A stretch of 64,000 bases of DNA. Origin: Sphingobacterium sp. UBA2700 (GTDB lineage: Bacteria; Bacteroidota; Bacteroidia; Sphingobacteriales; Sphingobacteriaceae). Below are positions 53,975-63,450 of the stretch, piece after piece. The number at the start of each line of letters is the position of its first letter. The first letter of the stretch is position 1. The stretch lies in NCBI GenBank assembly GCA_002354335.1, contig DELI01000029.1:1-64000 (forward strand), given 5' to 3'. Made by a program: the position numbers and the translations under genes. Below the pieces are notes generated by a model, which saw only the letters and a program-made list of their open reading frames with translations, was not told where the DNA came from and ran no database searches.

Positions 53975-56470
53975 TTAGTCTGCAGTAAGAAATACCGCAT
54001 TCGCCATTATCACTTTTCCGTTTTCCCAGAAATTACGGAACAACACATTATCGGTTAAGTAGATAACCGAACCCTGCCCTACTTTCTGCTCGCCAAATAC
54101 TAGCCCATTCTTTAGTTTCTTTGCAAGATTGTTTCCTACGAAACCGCTCATCTTTGCTCCTTCGTTGATATAGCCCACATTCCAGCCTTTGCCTGCTTCG
54201 AAGTATTGATATAGGTTTGCATCCTGTTTCAACGTGAAGTAATCTTTGACGCCGAACATTAAAGGATGTGAGCTATCAAAAGTTACTTTGTAGATGGCTC
54301 CGGCCGTGTATTCTTTTAGCGACTCGCGCTCGCGATCGCTATATTTCAGCAATGGACTCGCTTTGCTTTTAGCCACAGAGTCCTGCTTCAATGGCTTCAA
54401 CGCACTCCACTCCTGCGATGCTAACTGTCCTACTGCAGATTCTAGCGCGATTACTTTTCCTCCCGCACTTAACCAGGAAGCGAACCTTGCGGCTTGCTCT
54501 TTATCCTTGAGAAAGGGATGTGTACCGTTCGCTAACACGACGACGTCGATTTCGTCCCATTTAACACGTGAAAAATCCAAGGGATTGACAAGGGCAATCG
54601 GATAATCTAATTGCTCATCAAAATAATGCCATACCTCGCCAACATTGGTCGCACGAAGCCCCTCGCCAGCAAACATCATGATCTTCGGTGCTTTCAAAGT
54701 TTTCACATCCGAGCTTCCTAAATCCTTGCCTCCTTCTACGATTCCTGAACTTAGGTTATGGACTTTCACTTGCAAGCGGTCAGCATTTTCTTTCAATAGC
54801 TGATCCAGCTTCACCGTCTGATTGGCATTCTTCATAATCAGGATAGAGCCTCTCGGAAACTCTTCATTGCCAATCTTGAAAGATTGTTCGGAGGATTTTA
54901 AACTGACTTTGTTCTTCAACAAGGCCGCGGTTAGCTGTGCTGCCGAGAAACCATCCCATTTTATGGCGTATCCAAATCCAGTGCTGCTCTCATTGCTGAT
55001 CTTGGCAAGCTGATAGGGTTTTAAATTGCTAGCTTTCGTATGAGATGCAATCGCCGGGATGCCATAGACGTAAGGCAAGGACCAAGCGGTAATATCATAA
55101 GTAACAGAGTCTGTTAATTTAGCTTCCGGTTCAAATAGAACCCGTATCAAGGCAGCCTTCGCTTGATTGCCCGGGATTACGACGTCATTGGCTGTTAAAC
55201 TATGCGACTGCTCTTTCTTACTGAAGTAATCCAAGCCCTTAACAGATCCTGTTGAACTGTAGTAGTTGATTTTATTCTTATCCAGCAGGTTCAATAAGGC
55301 TCTGATTCTTCCATCCCTAGCCTGATCATATTTGAGCACATAGGTATGATACGAAGACAGTTTTCCAGCAACAGCATCATCACCAAACTTCTTGAATTCC
55401 TGAACTACCTTTTCCGCATGTGTCGACACGACGTCCACAACATTGAGTCCAGAGGCATGATGTTGAATGGCACGATCTACTAAAGTTAAAGTATCGCGAT
55501 CGTCCATATAAACTCCTAAACCTGCGGAACCATTTCCCGCCTTCTCATAGGTCATACCAATAGAACCGGAATACAGGGGATAGGTATCTCCATAGGATGG
55601 ATAGAACAAATCGAAGCGCTCTTTAGTGAAATAAAGCCATCCTTTTGAATCGAAGTAATTTGCATTATGCTTCCCAATGGTCGTTTGAAACTCCCGTTGC
55701 CACGGCGTAATTACTTCATGGAAAGGCTCTGCAGCCGGTGGAAAATAATAAGGCGCATTGATTCCTTGTTCATGGAAATCCACGTGGATATGGGGAAGCC
55801 ATTTATTGTAAATAACGGCGCGCTGCGTGCTTTCCGCCTGTGTTTGCCATGCCCAATCTCTATTCAAATCAAAGTAATAATGGTTGTATCGACCACCTGG
55901 CCAGGGTTCGCGGTGCTCACGAGCATATAAATCAGGATTGTAGTTCTTGCCGACCACGCCATTATGGAAGTTCGCATATCGCTCGGTTCCATCCGGATTT
56001 AAACAGGGGTCGATAATGATTAAGGACTTATCCAACCAGGCTTTAGCTTTCGTATTTGCTGGGTTCACTAATTCGTACAGCGTCATCATAGATGCTTCAG
56101 CCGACGATGTTTCATTGCCATGCACATTGTTGCTCATCCAGATAATAGCGGGAATATTAGTTTGCCCTGTCCCTTCGATCGCATGTGCCAATCGAAGATT
56201 ATTGTTTCGGATGTCTTCGAGCTTACTGATGTTGCTCGGGGATGATACGTAATATACACGCATCGGACGCCCTTCTACGGAAGTGCCATATGCTTCTGAT
56301 TTTACCTGGTTAGGAACCTGCTCAGCAATATGATCGTAATAAGCCAATATTTTCCAATGGGGAGTCACCCGGGTCCCGACTTGATAGCCAAGAAAATCCG
56401 CCGGTGATTTTATTTGCGCATAGCTCAAAAAACTGCAAGCACATAGCAAGCAAAGTAAGAGATTTTTCAT
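53975..56470 (-). CDS. Secreted M14-family zinc carboxypeptidase with C-terminal domain
   Basis: 831 residues. Signal peptide about 1-18 (SFLSYAQ). The M14 domain (about 35-390) has zinc ligands in HGNETSSAEA (His and Glu) and IHVDFHEQG (His), and the substrate-binding NRDWAW; GMTYEKAGNG carries the probable catalytic Glu. The remainder includes a glutamine amidotransferase-like segment (APKIMMFAGEGLRATNVGEVWHYF). Large two-domain M14 peptidases like this are common in Bacteroidota. Monocistronic. Confidence 0.9.
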   Translation of the reverse strand: MKNLLLCLLCACSFLSYAQIKSPADFLGYQVGTRVTPHWKILAYYDHIAEQVPNQVKSEAYGTSVEGRPMRVYYVSSPSNISKLEDIRNNNLRLAHAIEGTGQTNIPAIIWMSNNVHGNETSSAEASMMTLYELVNPANTKAKAWLDKSLIIIDPCLNPDGTERYANFHNGVVGKNYNPDLYAREHREPWPGGRYNHYYFDLNRDWAWQTQAESTQRAVIYNKWLPHIHVDFHEQGINAPYYFPPAAEPFHEVITPWQREFQTTIGKHNANYFDSKGWLYFTKERFDLFYPSYGDTYPLYSGSIGMTYEKAGNGSAGLGVYMDDRDTLTLVDRAIQHHASGLNVVDVVSTHAEKVVQEFKKFGDDAVAGKLSSYHTYVLKYDQARDGRIRALLNLLDKNKINYYSSTGSVKGLDYFSKKEQSHSLTANDVVIPGNQAKAALIRVLFEPEAKLTDSVTYDITAWSLPYVYGIPAIASHTKASNLKPYQLAKISNESSTGFGYAIKWDGFSAAQLTAALLKNKVSLKSSEQSFKIGNEEFPRGSILIMKNANQTVKLDQLLKENADRLQVKVHNLSSGIVEGGKDLGSSDVKTLKAPKIMMFAGEGLRATNVGEVWHYFDEQLDYPIALVNPLDFSRVKWDEIDVVVLANGTHPFLKDKEQAARFASWLSAGGKVIALESAVGQLASQEWSALKPLKQDSVAKSKASPLLKYSDRERESLKEYTAGAIYKVTFDSSHPLMFGVKDYFTLKQDANLYQYFEAGKGWNVGYINEGAKMSGFVGNNLAKKLKNGLVFGEQKVGQGSVIYLTDNVLFRNFWENGKVIMANAVFLTAD

Positions 56471-56576
56471 TCAAATAGGTTAATAAGCAATATTCAGTGA
56501 ATATTTAGGACTTTAAATTAACGATTTGCGTGCAATTTTTGCTAATTTCCATCTCATTTATTTCAATCTACCGTTC

Positions 56577-57761
56577 ATGGCACATTTAGAAACTGACCTT
56601 ATACATCAAGGATGTGGCTTCAACGACAGTAAGGCTGTTGTCACGCCCATATATCAAACTTCCACCTACTATGCTGACGAAGACTTGCAGCAGTATATCG
56701 TCGCGGCGACAGAAACTAAACACCCGACGTTCTACCATCGTCATGGCAACCCCACAAATTCGCAGGCTGCTGCGATCTTGGCAAGTCTGGAGAAAACAGA
56801 AGATGCTTTATTATTGGCAACGGGAATGGCTGCGATCAGCACCGCGATCCTTGCCGTAGTAAAAGAAGGAGATCATATCGTTACACAAAACTCGCTTTAT
56901 TCGGGCGCGATGTTATTCTTTAAAGAATTTCTGAACGACTACGGCATATCCGTCACGCATGTTGATCAAAAGGATAACACTGCGTTTGAGCGAGCGATTC
57001 AGCAGAACACCAAGTTGATTTATGTGGAAACACCTTCCAATCCGAATCTGGATGTGACCGACTTGGAATACATCGGACAGTTGGGTAAGAAACATGGAAT
57101 CACCACGATGGTAGACAATACTTTCGCTTCGCCCATCAACCAAACGCCTGCGGAGTATGGCATCGACATCGTTGTGCACAGCGCAACGAAATACCTTGGC
57201 GGCCATAGTGATTTAACGGCAGGCGCAATATGCGGAAGCAAGGAATTTATTCATAAGGCATGGCGCAGGTCGCTGGTTTTAGGAGCATCGCTTAGTCCAT
57301 TTGACTCCTGGCTTCTGCTTCGTGGCATGAAGACCCTTGCTATGCGCGTAAAACAGATCAATAGCAATGCGCTTGCAATCGCGGAATGGTTTGAAAAACA
57401 TCCTGCGATTAAGCATGTGGCTTATATTGGCTTGCAATCGCATCCTCAATATGAATTGGCGGCAAAGCAGATGCGTGGAGGAACAGGCATGCTGTGTATC
57501 GAAATTGTCGGCGATGAGGATCAGGCCTATCAACATGCTCAACAGGTACTTAATAAGTTACAAATCTTTGCCAATGCGGCAAGCTTGGGCGGTGTGGAAT
57601 CTTTAGTAGTCCATCCTGCAAGCATGTGGGGCAGCCACCATGATAAATCGCAAAAGAAGACATCGGGAATTACGCCAGGAATGTTGCGGATATCGGTAGG
57701 GATTGAACATATCGATGACCTAATTGGCGATTTTGAAGCAGCGCTGGAAGGGATAAAATAA
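56577..57761 (+). CDS. PLP-dependent trans-sulfuration enzyme (cystathionine synthase/lyase or methionine gamma-lyase)
   Basis: About 394 residues from ATG 56577 (MAHLETDLIHQGCG); an upstream TTG frame is not needed. PLP lysine Lys205 in HSATKYLGGHSD, cofactor loop ATGMAAIST, FYHRHGNPTN and VETPSNPNLDV, all of the Cys/Met metabolism family. The members of this family (MetB, MetC, CGL, MGL) cannot be separated safely by eye. Alone, followed by a terminator. Confidence 0.9.
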   Translation: MAHLETDLIHQGCGFNDSKAVVTPIYQTSTYYADEDLQQYIVAATETKHPTFYHRHGNPTNSQAAAILASLEKTEDALLLATGMAAISTAILAVVKEGDHIVTQNSLYSGAMLFFKEFLNDYGISVTHVDQKDNTAFERAIQQNTKLIYVETPSNPNLDVTDLEYIGQLGKKHGITTMVDNTFASPINQTPAEYGIDIVVHSATKYLGGHSDLTAGAICGSKEFIHKAWRRSLVLGASLSPFDSWLLLRGMKTLAMRVKQINSNALAIAEWFEKHPAIKHVAYIGLQSHPQYELAAKQMRGGTGMLCIEIVGDEDQAYQHAQQVLNKLQIFANAASLGGVESLVVHPASMWGSHHDKSQKKTSGITPGMLRISVGIEHIDDLIGDFEAALEGIK

Positions 57762-57778
57762 GTTGAAAAAAGATATTT

Positions 57779-57812
57779 AAGGGAGTTGGTTTCTACAGCC
57801 AACTCCTTTTGT
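57779..57812 (+). terminator. Rho-independent terminator after the trans-sulfuration enzyme gene
   Basis: GGAGTTGG / CCAACTCC stem, 12-nt loop, TTTTGTGTTTT tail, 20 bp after the stop. Confidence 0.8.
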
Positions 57813-57913
57813 GTTTTCTGAAAGGAATAATATTCTTTGCATTTTATTAAACTTGAATTAACAATTCATTTATCTTTAAAATGTTTCTTTGACCAAGAAT
57901 TGCCTAGCCAAGA

Positions 57914-58495
57914 ATGAAAGCACATGATTTAGATCTTAATGACTATCAGTTTCAACTTTTTCAAGATGGAGATGAAATCGTATTCAAGTTGGTCTTCGAT
58001 CGATATCACAAAATTCTATTCCGTTACACCTATGCTACGCTAAACGACGTTTACAAAAGCGAGGAGATTGTCCAAACAGCCTTTATTCAATTGTTTAAGA
58101 ACAAATCACGGATCAGTAGTCCTGATGCCCTATATCCCTATATTTTTGTTATCACCAAACGATTAGTAGCCAAAGCCTTCAAAGCACAAATTCTCAACCT
58201 TACTGATCAATTGGAACAAAACAATGCATTGGAAGTCGCTTGTGAAGAGACGGAACAAGAATTGAAGTCAAGAGATCTTAAGGGCATACTAAATAAATTG
58301 ATCGATCAATTACCGCAGAAGCAAAGCGAAATCTACCGCTTGAGTAAACTCCAAGGCTATTCTTATGAGGAGATTTCTTTGATCACCGGGAGTTCTCGGA
58401 ACACCGTGAAGAATCAGCTCATCACAGCATCGAAAAAAATAAAAAGCAATCTCGAAAAGCTATATCTGCTTATTTTTTACTTTTTTTTCATGTAG
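57914..58495 (+). CDS. FecI-like ECF RNA polymerase sigma factor
   Basis: 193 residues. Sigma-70 region 2 (about 20-88: FDRYHKILFRYTYATLNDVYKSEEIVQTAFIQLFKNK) and region 4 (about 130-185: LPQKQSEIYRLSKLQGYSYEEISLITGSSRNTVKNQL). First gene of the fecI-fecR-susC-susD cassette. When the STN-type SusC meets its ligand, FecR should release this sigma factor to transcribe the susCD genes. It ends in a hydrophobic tail (LLIFYFFFM). Confidence 0.93.
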   Translation: MKAHDLDLNDYQFQLFQDGDEIVFKLVFDRYHKILFRYTYATLNDVYKSEEIVQTAFIQLFKNKSRISSPDALYPYIFVITKRLVAKAFKAQILNLTDQLEQNNALEVACEETEQELKSRDLKGILNKLIDQLPQKQSEIYRLSKLQGYSYEEISLITGSSRNTVKNQLITASKKIKSNLEKLYLLIFYFFFM

Positions 58496-58545
58496 ACTAG
58501 TCCTCTTTCTTTTCGATTGCCTTTATAGTGTAAAAGCAAGACCAA

Positions 58546-59727
58546 TTGAAAAAAGAGGAACTAAAAGACTTAATCCAAAAACACAAGAACCATCAATTAA
58601 CTGCAACTGAGTTGCAGCGGCTTAAGGAATTTTTCCATTCGGAAGAGTTTGATGCTGTTTTTGATCGGGCCAGCGAGGAACTATTTCTTGAAAATAGCAA
58701 TTCTGGTGTGGACATGGAATCTGAGAAGATTTATCGTCGTATAGCGGAGGAAATCCTTCCTCAAGAAAAGCGCAGCATTAAATCAAGGAACTGGCTTTAC
58801 ATCACTACAGTATCTGTCGCCGCTGCCTTGCTACTATTCTTTTACTTGACTCCATCGATTCTTCCAAACTCAACTGATGATGTTGTCTCAGCGAAAAGAG
58901 AACAGATTGACATCCTTCCTGGAGGAGCAAAAGCAAAGCTGGTACTGGAAGATGGGAAGATAGTTGATCTTGCGAATTTACGCTCCGACACGACTTTACA
59001 ACTTGCGGGCTACAAGATATACAAGAATGCTAAAGGTGAGCTCACTTATACTTTGACGGATGAAAATATCAGTTCTGCGGGTCTTTACAATACGATAGTC
59101 ACGCCAAAGGGTGGCGAATATAACCTGCAGCTTCCCGACGGCAGCAAGATATTCGTGAATGCCTCCTCGACCATTCGTTACCCACTTCAATTCGATAAAG
59201 CCAAAAGAGAAGTCGAGCTTGATGGAGAAGCTTATTTTGAAGTAAGGCAAATGGTTCAAAACAATAATAAGATTCCCTTCATCGTAAAAACCCGGGAACA
59301 GACATTGAAGGTCCTCGGAACTTCGTTCAACATCAACTCTTACAGCGACCGAATCGAAACGACCTTGGTAGAAGGAAAGGTTCAGTTAAGCTATCCAAAC
59401 AAAAAAGGTGGCTTGCTAGCTCCTAACCAACAAAGCAGCTATCATTCCAAGCATCAGTCTTTTGACATTAAAGATGTTGATCCGTTTTATACCATCGCCT
59501 GGAAAGATGGGAATTTCGCATTCGAAAATACTTCGTTAAGCACGGTTATGAAAGATCTGGAGCGCTGGTATGATGTGGAAGTTGAGTATCGCGGTAACTT
59601 TTCGAAGATTAAGTTTTCAGGAACAATTTCAAAATACGAGAAAATAGATAAAGTTTTAAAAGCCATAGAGCTGACAGGAAGTGTGAAGTTTAAGATTGAA
59701 GAAAGGAGGATAATCGTAATGAGTTAA
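58546..59727 (+). CDS. FecR-like transmembrane anti-sigma factor
   Basis: 393 residues from a TTG start. N-terminal sigma-binding helices (about 1-70), one transmembrane helix (about 82-104), the FecR periplasmic domain (about 110-300: TPKGGEYNLQLPDGSKIFVNASSTIRYP) and a C-terminal DUF4974 (about 320-393: FENTSLSTVMKDLERWYDVEVEY), which contacts the STN domain of the transporter. Located 50 bp after the FecI gene. Confidence 0.94.
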   Translation: MKKEELKDLIQKHKNHQLTATELQRLKEFFHSEEFDAVFDRASEELFLENSNSGVDMESEKIYRRIAEEILPQEKRSIKSRNWLYITTVSVAAALLLFFYLTPSILPNSTDDVVSAKREQIDILPGGAKAKLVLEDGKIVDLANLRSDTTLQLAGYKIYKNAKGELTYTLTDENISSAGLYNTIVTPKGGEYNLQLPDGSKIFVNASSTIRYPLQFDKAKREVELDGEAYFEVRQMVQNNNKIPFIVKTREQTLKVLGTSFNINSYSDRIETTLVEGKVQLSYPNKKGGLLAPNQQSSYHSKHQSFDIKDVDPFYTIAWKDGNFAFENTSLSTVMKDLERWYDVEVEYRGNFSKIKFSGTISKYEKIDKVLKAIELTGSVKFKIEERRIIVMS

Positions 59728-59840
59728 ACTTACTTTTTCACATTTATCGAAAAAACAGGAGCGTTAGGACCGCCCCTGAAAAATTGATAAATAGTTCGAC
59801 TGATAGTACGCTAATTATTAACTAATCAACCGATTTACAA

Positions 59841-62800
59841 ATGTATAAAAAAAACAAAATTATCTCCTCCATGGGAGATATTGTGCATCGAAAACCTAAA
59901 TATCTATCGATGAAACTAGCTATTGCCCTCATGTTTGCCTCTGTGTTTCAAGCTAGCGCTTTCACATTCGGCCAAACGGTCACCCTAAAGAAGAAGAACG
60001 TTAGGATAACTAATGTTCTTAAAGACATTCAAAAGCAAAGTGGCTACAACATCTTCTACGACAGTTCATTTTTTCCGAGCAACTTGTTACTCAGCGTGGA
60101 TTTTGACAAAAAGCCCTTTGACAAAGCGCTAGAAAGCCTATTAAAGGATTATGCAATTGATTACAACATTATTGATAAGAATGTGATCTTACGCAGGAAG
60201 CCTACAGCTGCAAGAACGCTCAATACTATTTCAAAAGCGACTTCTTCGATACAGCAATCTCTGATTCGCGGAACAGTGAAGAGCGCCGAAGGCGAACCCC
60301 TTTCCAATGTGTCCGTAACGGAGAAAGGCGGTACTGCCAGTACGATGAGTGATCAACAAGGAAACTTTGAAATTACTGTTTCGAAAGCAGATGCCATCCT
60401 TCTAATCAGCAATATAGGCTTTGAAAAACAAGAGATTGCTCTGGCAAATCGCAGTTCGGTACAAGTGACGCTTCAACCTGCTATGACCGAAGTTGATGAG
60501 GTTGTCGTGGTAGGCTATGGTGAACAGAAAAAAGTCAACTTAACGGGAGCTGTAAGCCAAATTTCCGGAGAAGAATTTGAAGATAGACCAGTTACGCAGC
60601 TTACGCAAGCTCTTCAGGGAAATGTTCCGAACTTAAATATTGTTTTCGGTTCCGGACAGCCAGGAACCAGTGGCTCTGTTAATATCCGAGGAAATACGTC
60701 GATTAATGGTGGTGAGCCCCTAATCCTTATCGATGGTATCCTAGGCACACTGGACCGTGTCAATGTCAATGACGTAGAATCGGTGACTGTTCTTAAAGAT
60801 GCATCGGCAGCAGCAGTATATGGTGCTAGAGGTGCTTTTGGTGTAATCCTCGTGACTACGAAAAAAGGAAAAGTCGACGGCAAAGCATCGATTGATTATT
60901 CTGCCAACTTCGGATTTACGACTCATGCAACAAATACAGATTTTATCACATCGGGATATTGGAACGCAAAGATCAATGATGATGCAATGTACAATGCCTT
61001 AGGTTATAGAACGACCCGTTATACCGATGAAGACTACGAAGAGCTTTTGGCCCGCGTGAATGATAAGACGGAAGATCCTTCAAGACCTTGGGTAGTCGTG
61101 AAGAAAGATGCCAGTGGAAATGACATCTATCGTTATTATGCAAATTTTGATTGGTTCAATTACCTTTACGATAATAACCGTCCGAAATCTGATCACAACC
61201 TATCGTTAAGCGGGAAGTCAGGAAAGACCAATTATGCACTATCTGGCGCCATCTCCAACGAGCAAGGTATTTTTAATATTCAACCGGATAAATTTAAGCG
61301 CTATAACTTAAGAGCGAACCTTTCAACAGAAATTAAACCTTGGTTAACTGTAAGCAATGGCACCCATTTCTTTAAATCATCGTACGATTGGGCCGGGCTT
61401 TCAACAAACTTCAATAAGGTTGCAAACAACGTGAGTAACAGTGCGACGTACCATTATCACGCGATGTATGTACCTAGAAACCCTGACGGGACATTGACTG
61501 GTTATTCAGGAATCAATAGTTATCCAATCGGTTATGGATTACACAACGCTTTAGAAAGCGGAACGATGAAGGGTTATGATAATGGCACCGAATTTACGAA
61601 CAAGACCGAAGCCATTATTAATTTTGGAAAAGGCCTGACCCTAACAGGTAACTATTCATACCGCGAATTCAGAGGTGAAAACAGTTATCGCCAGACCAAG
61701 CAATATTACTCGAAATACCCTGGTGTAATGGAATTGTCTTCGTTAGGAGCTTTAAATCAGGATAGATTGACCGAAGCTATGACGAAATATTCATGGCATT
61801 TTATCAACGTCTTTGCAAATTATCAAAAGAGCTTCGGCGATCATAACGTCGTTGCAATGGCAGGTTTCAACCAAGAAGACCGCAAGTATAAACGAATTGG
61901 TGGAGTGGGACAAGACCTGTTATCCGAGACTTTAAATGATTTGGATCTTGTTATCGGTGAAAAACAATTCAATGCGGGAGCTGATGAATGGGCAGTTCGC
62001 GGTGGATTCTATCGTTTGAACTACGATTATAAAGGCAAATATTTATTCGAAACCAGTGGTCGTTATGATGGCACCTCTCGTTTCCCTAAATCAAGTCGCT
62101 TTGGATTTTTCCCATCCTTCTCTGCTGGGTGGAGAGTTAGTGAAGAAGCATTCTTCCAGCCGATCAAGAATTCCATCAACAACTTGAAAGTTCGCTATTC
62201 ATACGGTTCGCTAGGAAACCAGGAAGTCGACACCTACGCATATATCGCTTCTATGGGAACAGGGCAGATCAACTATTTAGTGGATGGTCAAAAATTAAAC
62301 GTGACTTACAATCCTGCGCCAGTTGCACCAACCTTAACTTGGGAAAAAATCAGCACGAGCAATATAGGATTAGATTTCTCACTACTAAACAACCGCTTAA
62401 GCGTGGAATCGGACTATTATGTTCGTAATACGATAGGCATGTTAAGTATCGGAGAAACACTTCCTGAAGTATTTGGGGCTGGCGAACCAAAGGTTAATGC
62501 GGCCGATTTAAAAACAAAAGGCTTTGACCTCTCGCTAATGTGGCGCGATCAGTTGAACTTAGGCAGCAAGCCCTTCAATTACTCGGTTAGAGCAATTCTA
62601 TCAGATTATACATCCGAAATCACCAAGTTTAGTAATCCAGCCGGCTTATTGAATACGTACTACGAGGGTCAGCAATTAGGTGAAATATGGGGTTATCGCT
62701 ACGATGGATTCTTCAAAACAACCGAAGAGGCACAAGAATATGCGAAAATTGTTAACCAAGACCAGATCAACAGACGAAGAGTACAGGCACCTACCGAGGA

Positions 62801-63428
62801 TTTACGGAGGTTACAAGCTGGTGATATCAAGATCAAAGATCTAAATGGCGATGGAATTATCAATGCCGGGAAAAGTACGCTTGCTGATCCGGGAGATAGA
62901 GAAATAATCGGTAATAGCCAACCGCGCTATTCTTATGGATTAACGCTTAGTGCAAACTGGAATGGGATCGATGCTTCTATATTTTTCCAAGGAATCGGTA
63001 AAAGACACTGGTATCCAAACTTGGAAGCACAAGCGTTCTGGTCGGTATATGCAAGACCATATGATTCGTTTATTCCTAGCGACTTCCCGGACAAAATCTG
63101 GTCGCCAGAAAACCCGAATGCGTACTTCCCATTCCTCCGTGGATACACGGCACAAAACTCCGAACTATCGGTTAATAACGACATGTATCTACAAGATCTA
63201 TCCTACTTAAAGATTAGAAACTTAACCGTCGGATACACTTTCCCAACAAGTCTAACAAATAGGATTCACGTCAATAAATTCAGACTGTTCATGAGCGGTG
63301 AAAACTTGGTTACCTGGACGAAGTTAAAAACGGACTATATCGATCCTGAGCAAGTGATGACAGATAATACAGGTAGAAGCTATCCGATGGGTAAAGTTGT
63401 GTCTTTCGGTGCCCAATTATCCTTTTAA
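59841..63428 (+). CDS. SusC/RagA-family TonB-dependent transporter with STN signalling domain
   Basis: 1195 residues. Signal peptide near 24-46 (ALMFASVFQASAFTFGQ), STN domain (about 48-118: NVLKDIQKQSGYNIFYDSSF), carboxypeptidase-like beta-sandwich (about 142-215), SusC junction TEVDEVVVVGYGEQKKVNLTGAV, plug (NIRGNTSINGGEPLILIDG and VESVTVLKDASAAAVYGARG) and barrel ending VVSFGAQLSF. The STN domain marks it as a transducer for the neighbouring FecR/FecI. Cargo unknown. Upstream SusD-pairing partner follows by 22 bp. Confidence 0.96.
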   Translation: MYKKNKIISSMGDIVHRKPKYLSMKLAIALMFASVFQASAFTFGQTVTLKKKNVRITNVLKDIQKQSGYNIFYDSSFFPSNLLLSVDFDKKPFDKALESLLKDYAIDYNIIDKNVILRRKPTAARTLNTISKATSSIQQSLIRGTVKSAEGEPLSNVSVTEKGGTASTMSDQQGNFEITVSKADAILLISNIGFEKQEIALANRSSVQVTLQPAMTEVDEVVVVGYGEQKKVNLTGAVSQISGEEFEDRPVTQLTQALQGNVPNLNIVFGSGQPGTSGSVNIRGNTSINGGEPLILIDGILGTLDRVNVNDVESVTVLKDASAAAVYGARGAFGVILVTTKKGKVDGKASIDYSANFGFTTHATNTDFITSGYWNAKINDDAMYNALGYRTTRYTDEDYEELLARVNDKTEDPSRPWVVVKKDASGNDIYRYYANFDWFNYLYDNNRPKSDHNLSLSGKSGKTNYALSGAISNEQGIFNIQPDKFKRYNLRANLSTEIKPWLTVSNGTHFFKSSYDWAGLSTNFNKVANNVSNSATYHYHAMYVPRNPDGTLTGYSGINSYPIGYGLHNALESGTMKGYDNGTEFTNKTEAIINFGKGLTLTGNYSYREFRGENSYRQTKQYYSKYPGVMELSSLGALNQDRLTEAMTKYSWHFINVFANYQKSFGDHNVVAMAGFNQEDRKYKRIGGVGQDLLSETLNDLDLVIGEKQFNAGADEWAVRGGFYRLNYDYKGKYLFETSGRYDGTSRFPKSSRFGFFPSFSAGWRVSEEAFFQPIKNSINNLKVRYSYGSLGNQEVDTYAYIASMGTGQINYLVDGQKLNVTYNPAPVAPTLTWEKISTSNIGLDFSLLNNRLSVESDYYVRNTIGMLSIGETLPEVFGAGEPKVNAADLKTKGFDLSLMWRDQLNLGSKPFNYSVRAILSDYTSEITKFSNPAGLLNTYYEGQQLGEIWGYRYDGFFKTTEEAQEYAKIVNQDQINRRRVQAPTEDLRRLQAGDIKIKDLNGDGIINAGKSTLADPGDREIIGNSQPRYSYGLTLSANWNGIDASIFFQGIGKRHWYPNLEAQAFWSVYARPYDSFIPSDFPDKIWSPENPNAYFPFLRGYTAQNSELSVNNDMYLQDLSYLKIRNLTVGYTFPTSLTNRIHVNKFRLFMSGENLVTWTKLKTDYIDPEQVMTDNTGRSYPMGKVVSFGAQLSF

Positions 63429-63450
63429 CTATTAATAGATTTTGACCAGT